From positions 1 through 21,405 of the IMG/VR virus record IMGVR_UViG_3300049855_000437: a stretch of 21,405 nucleotides of DNA; one strand, given 5' to 3'. The DNA comes from a virus. Below, one piece after another: positions 21,192 to 21,405 of the stretch (the stretch's first letter is position 1; the number at the start of each line of letters is the position of its first letter). Under the pieces are notes generated by a model. That model made no database searches. It was not told the DNA's origin and saw only the letters and a list, made by a program, of their open reading frames with translations. The position numbers and the translations under genes are program-made.

Positions 21192-21209
21192 GCCCCTAGC
21201 AATAGGGGC
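21192..21209 (+). terminator. GNRA-loop hairpin after the 20846 gene
   Basis: GCCCCTA and TAGGGGC form a perfect 7-bp stem closed by a GCAA tetraloop, seven bases after the TGA. ATGTTGGTTCTC follows, only mildly T-rich, so it is a weak terminator or a transcript-stabilising hairpin. Confidence 0.5.
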
Positions 21210-21256
21210 ATGTTGGTTCTCCTGATATCTCACTCTACCTACAAGGAAACAACATC

Positions 21257-21405
21257 ATGGCTGGCATCTTCAAGACCATCGGTTCCACCCTCTCTGCTGT
21301 CGATACCGTTGCAGCCAGTGGCTCGCGCCGCATTGCTGTCTGGGCTCGGGAGCAGGAGACGCAGACCAAGTACCGTCACGTCAGTGCGATGACGCGCATC
21401 AAGAC
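21257..21405 (+). CDS. Unknown protein, N-terminal part (cut by window edge)
   Basis: An open frame with AAGGA before ATG at 21257 that runs to the window edge, giving 49 complete codons. It begins MAGIFKTIGSTLSAVDTVAA and continues SGSRRIAVWAREQETQTKYR, an amphipathic N-terminal helix followed by a charged helix. No family can be assigned from this fragment. It continues the rightward block of small genes. Confidence 0.65.
   Translation, partial: MAGIFKTIGSTLSAVDTVAASGSRRIAVWAREQETQTKYRHVSAMTRIK

Overview
The window is part of a tailed double-stranded DNA bacteriophage genome, or an integrated or extrachromosomal copy of one. It encodes the start of a portal protein, both terminase subunits, a connector-like protein, several fibre or receptor-binding proteins and a Gram-negative lysis set (GH19 endolysin plus Rz/Rz1 spanins). 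The spanins require a host with an outer membrane. GC-rich codon use and the style of the fibre proteins suggest a Pseudomonas-like gammaproteobacterial host, but this is inference from memory of families and was not searched. No tape-measure or tail-tube gene is present and the terminase resembles those of some podoviruses, so a short-tailed phage is possible but not shown.

Layout: (A) 1-618, minus: start of the portal gene, which runs off the left edge. (B) 671-2878, plus: an inverted island with a glycosyltransferase-like protein, the endolysin, and nested Rz and Rz1, closed by a strong bidirectional terminator at 2892-2923. (C) 2938-3876, minus: three small genes behind a candidate extended -10 promoter. 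(D) 3921-9861, minus: fibre and host-recognition module (Ig-like protein, knob-domain fibre, 1051-residue coiled-coil receptor protein) and a connector-like protein. (E) 9866-12548, minus: large terminase, small terminase, HNH nuclease. (F) 12548-13882, minus: one soluble unknown and two multi-spanning membrane proteins that could include the holin. (G) 13901-18950, minus: five genes for beta-rich virion proteins, probably host-interaction parts. (H) 19009-19733, minus: two overlapping genes for small winged-helix proteins that look like paralogues of each other and of the RepL fold. (I) 19734-20271: about 540 bases without a gene, rich in palindromes and short repeats, between leftward late-type genes and rightward small genes. 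(J) 20272-21405, plus: four small unknown genes, probably early, each followed by a hairpin except the last, which is cut by the window edge, and one that overlaps its successor.

Most leftward genes are joined by start/stop overlaps (ATGA, TGATG, TAATG, GTGA) or gaps of a few bases, so blocks C-H are probably read as long polycistronic units running right to left from the control region at about 19.8 kb. The most interesting part is H plus I: a tandem pair of RepL-like winged-helix proteins beside a perfect 9-2-9 palindrome, three GTTGACA-containing repeats and a phased ACACC array. This could be a phage decision switch or a plasmid-like replication origin; sequence reading alone cannot separate the two.
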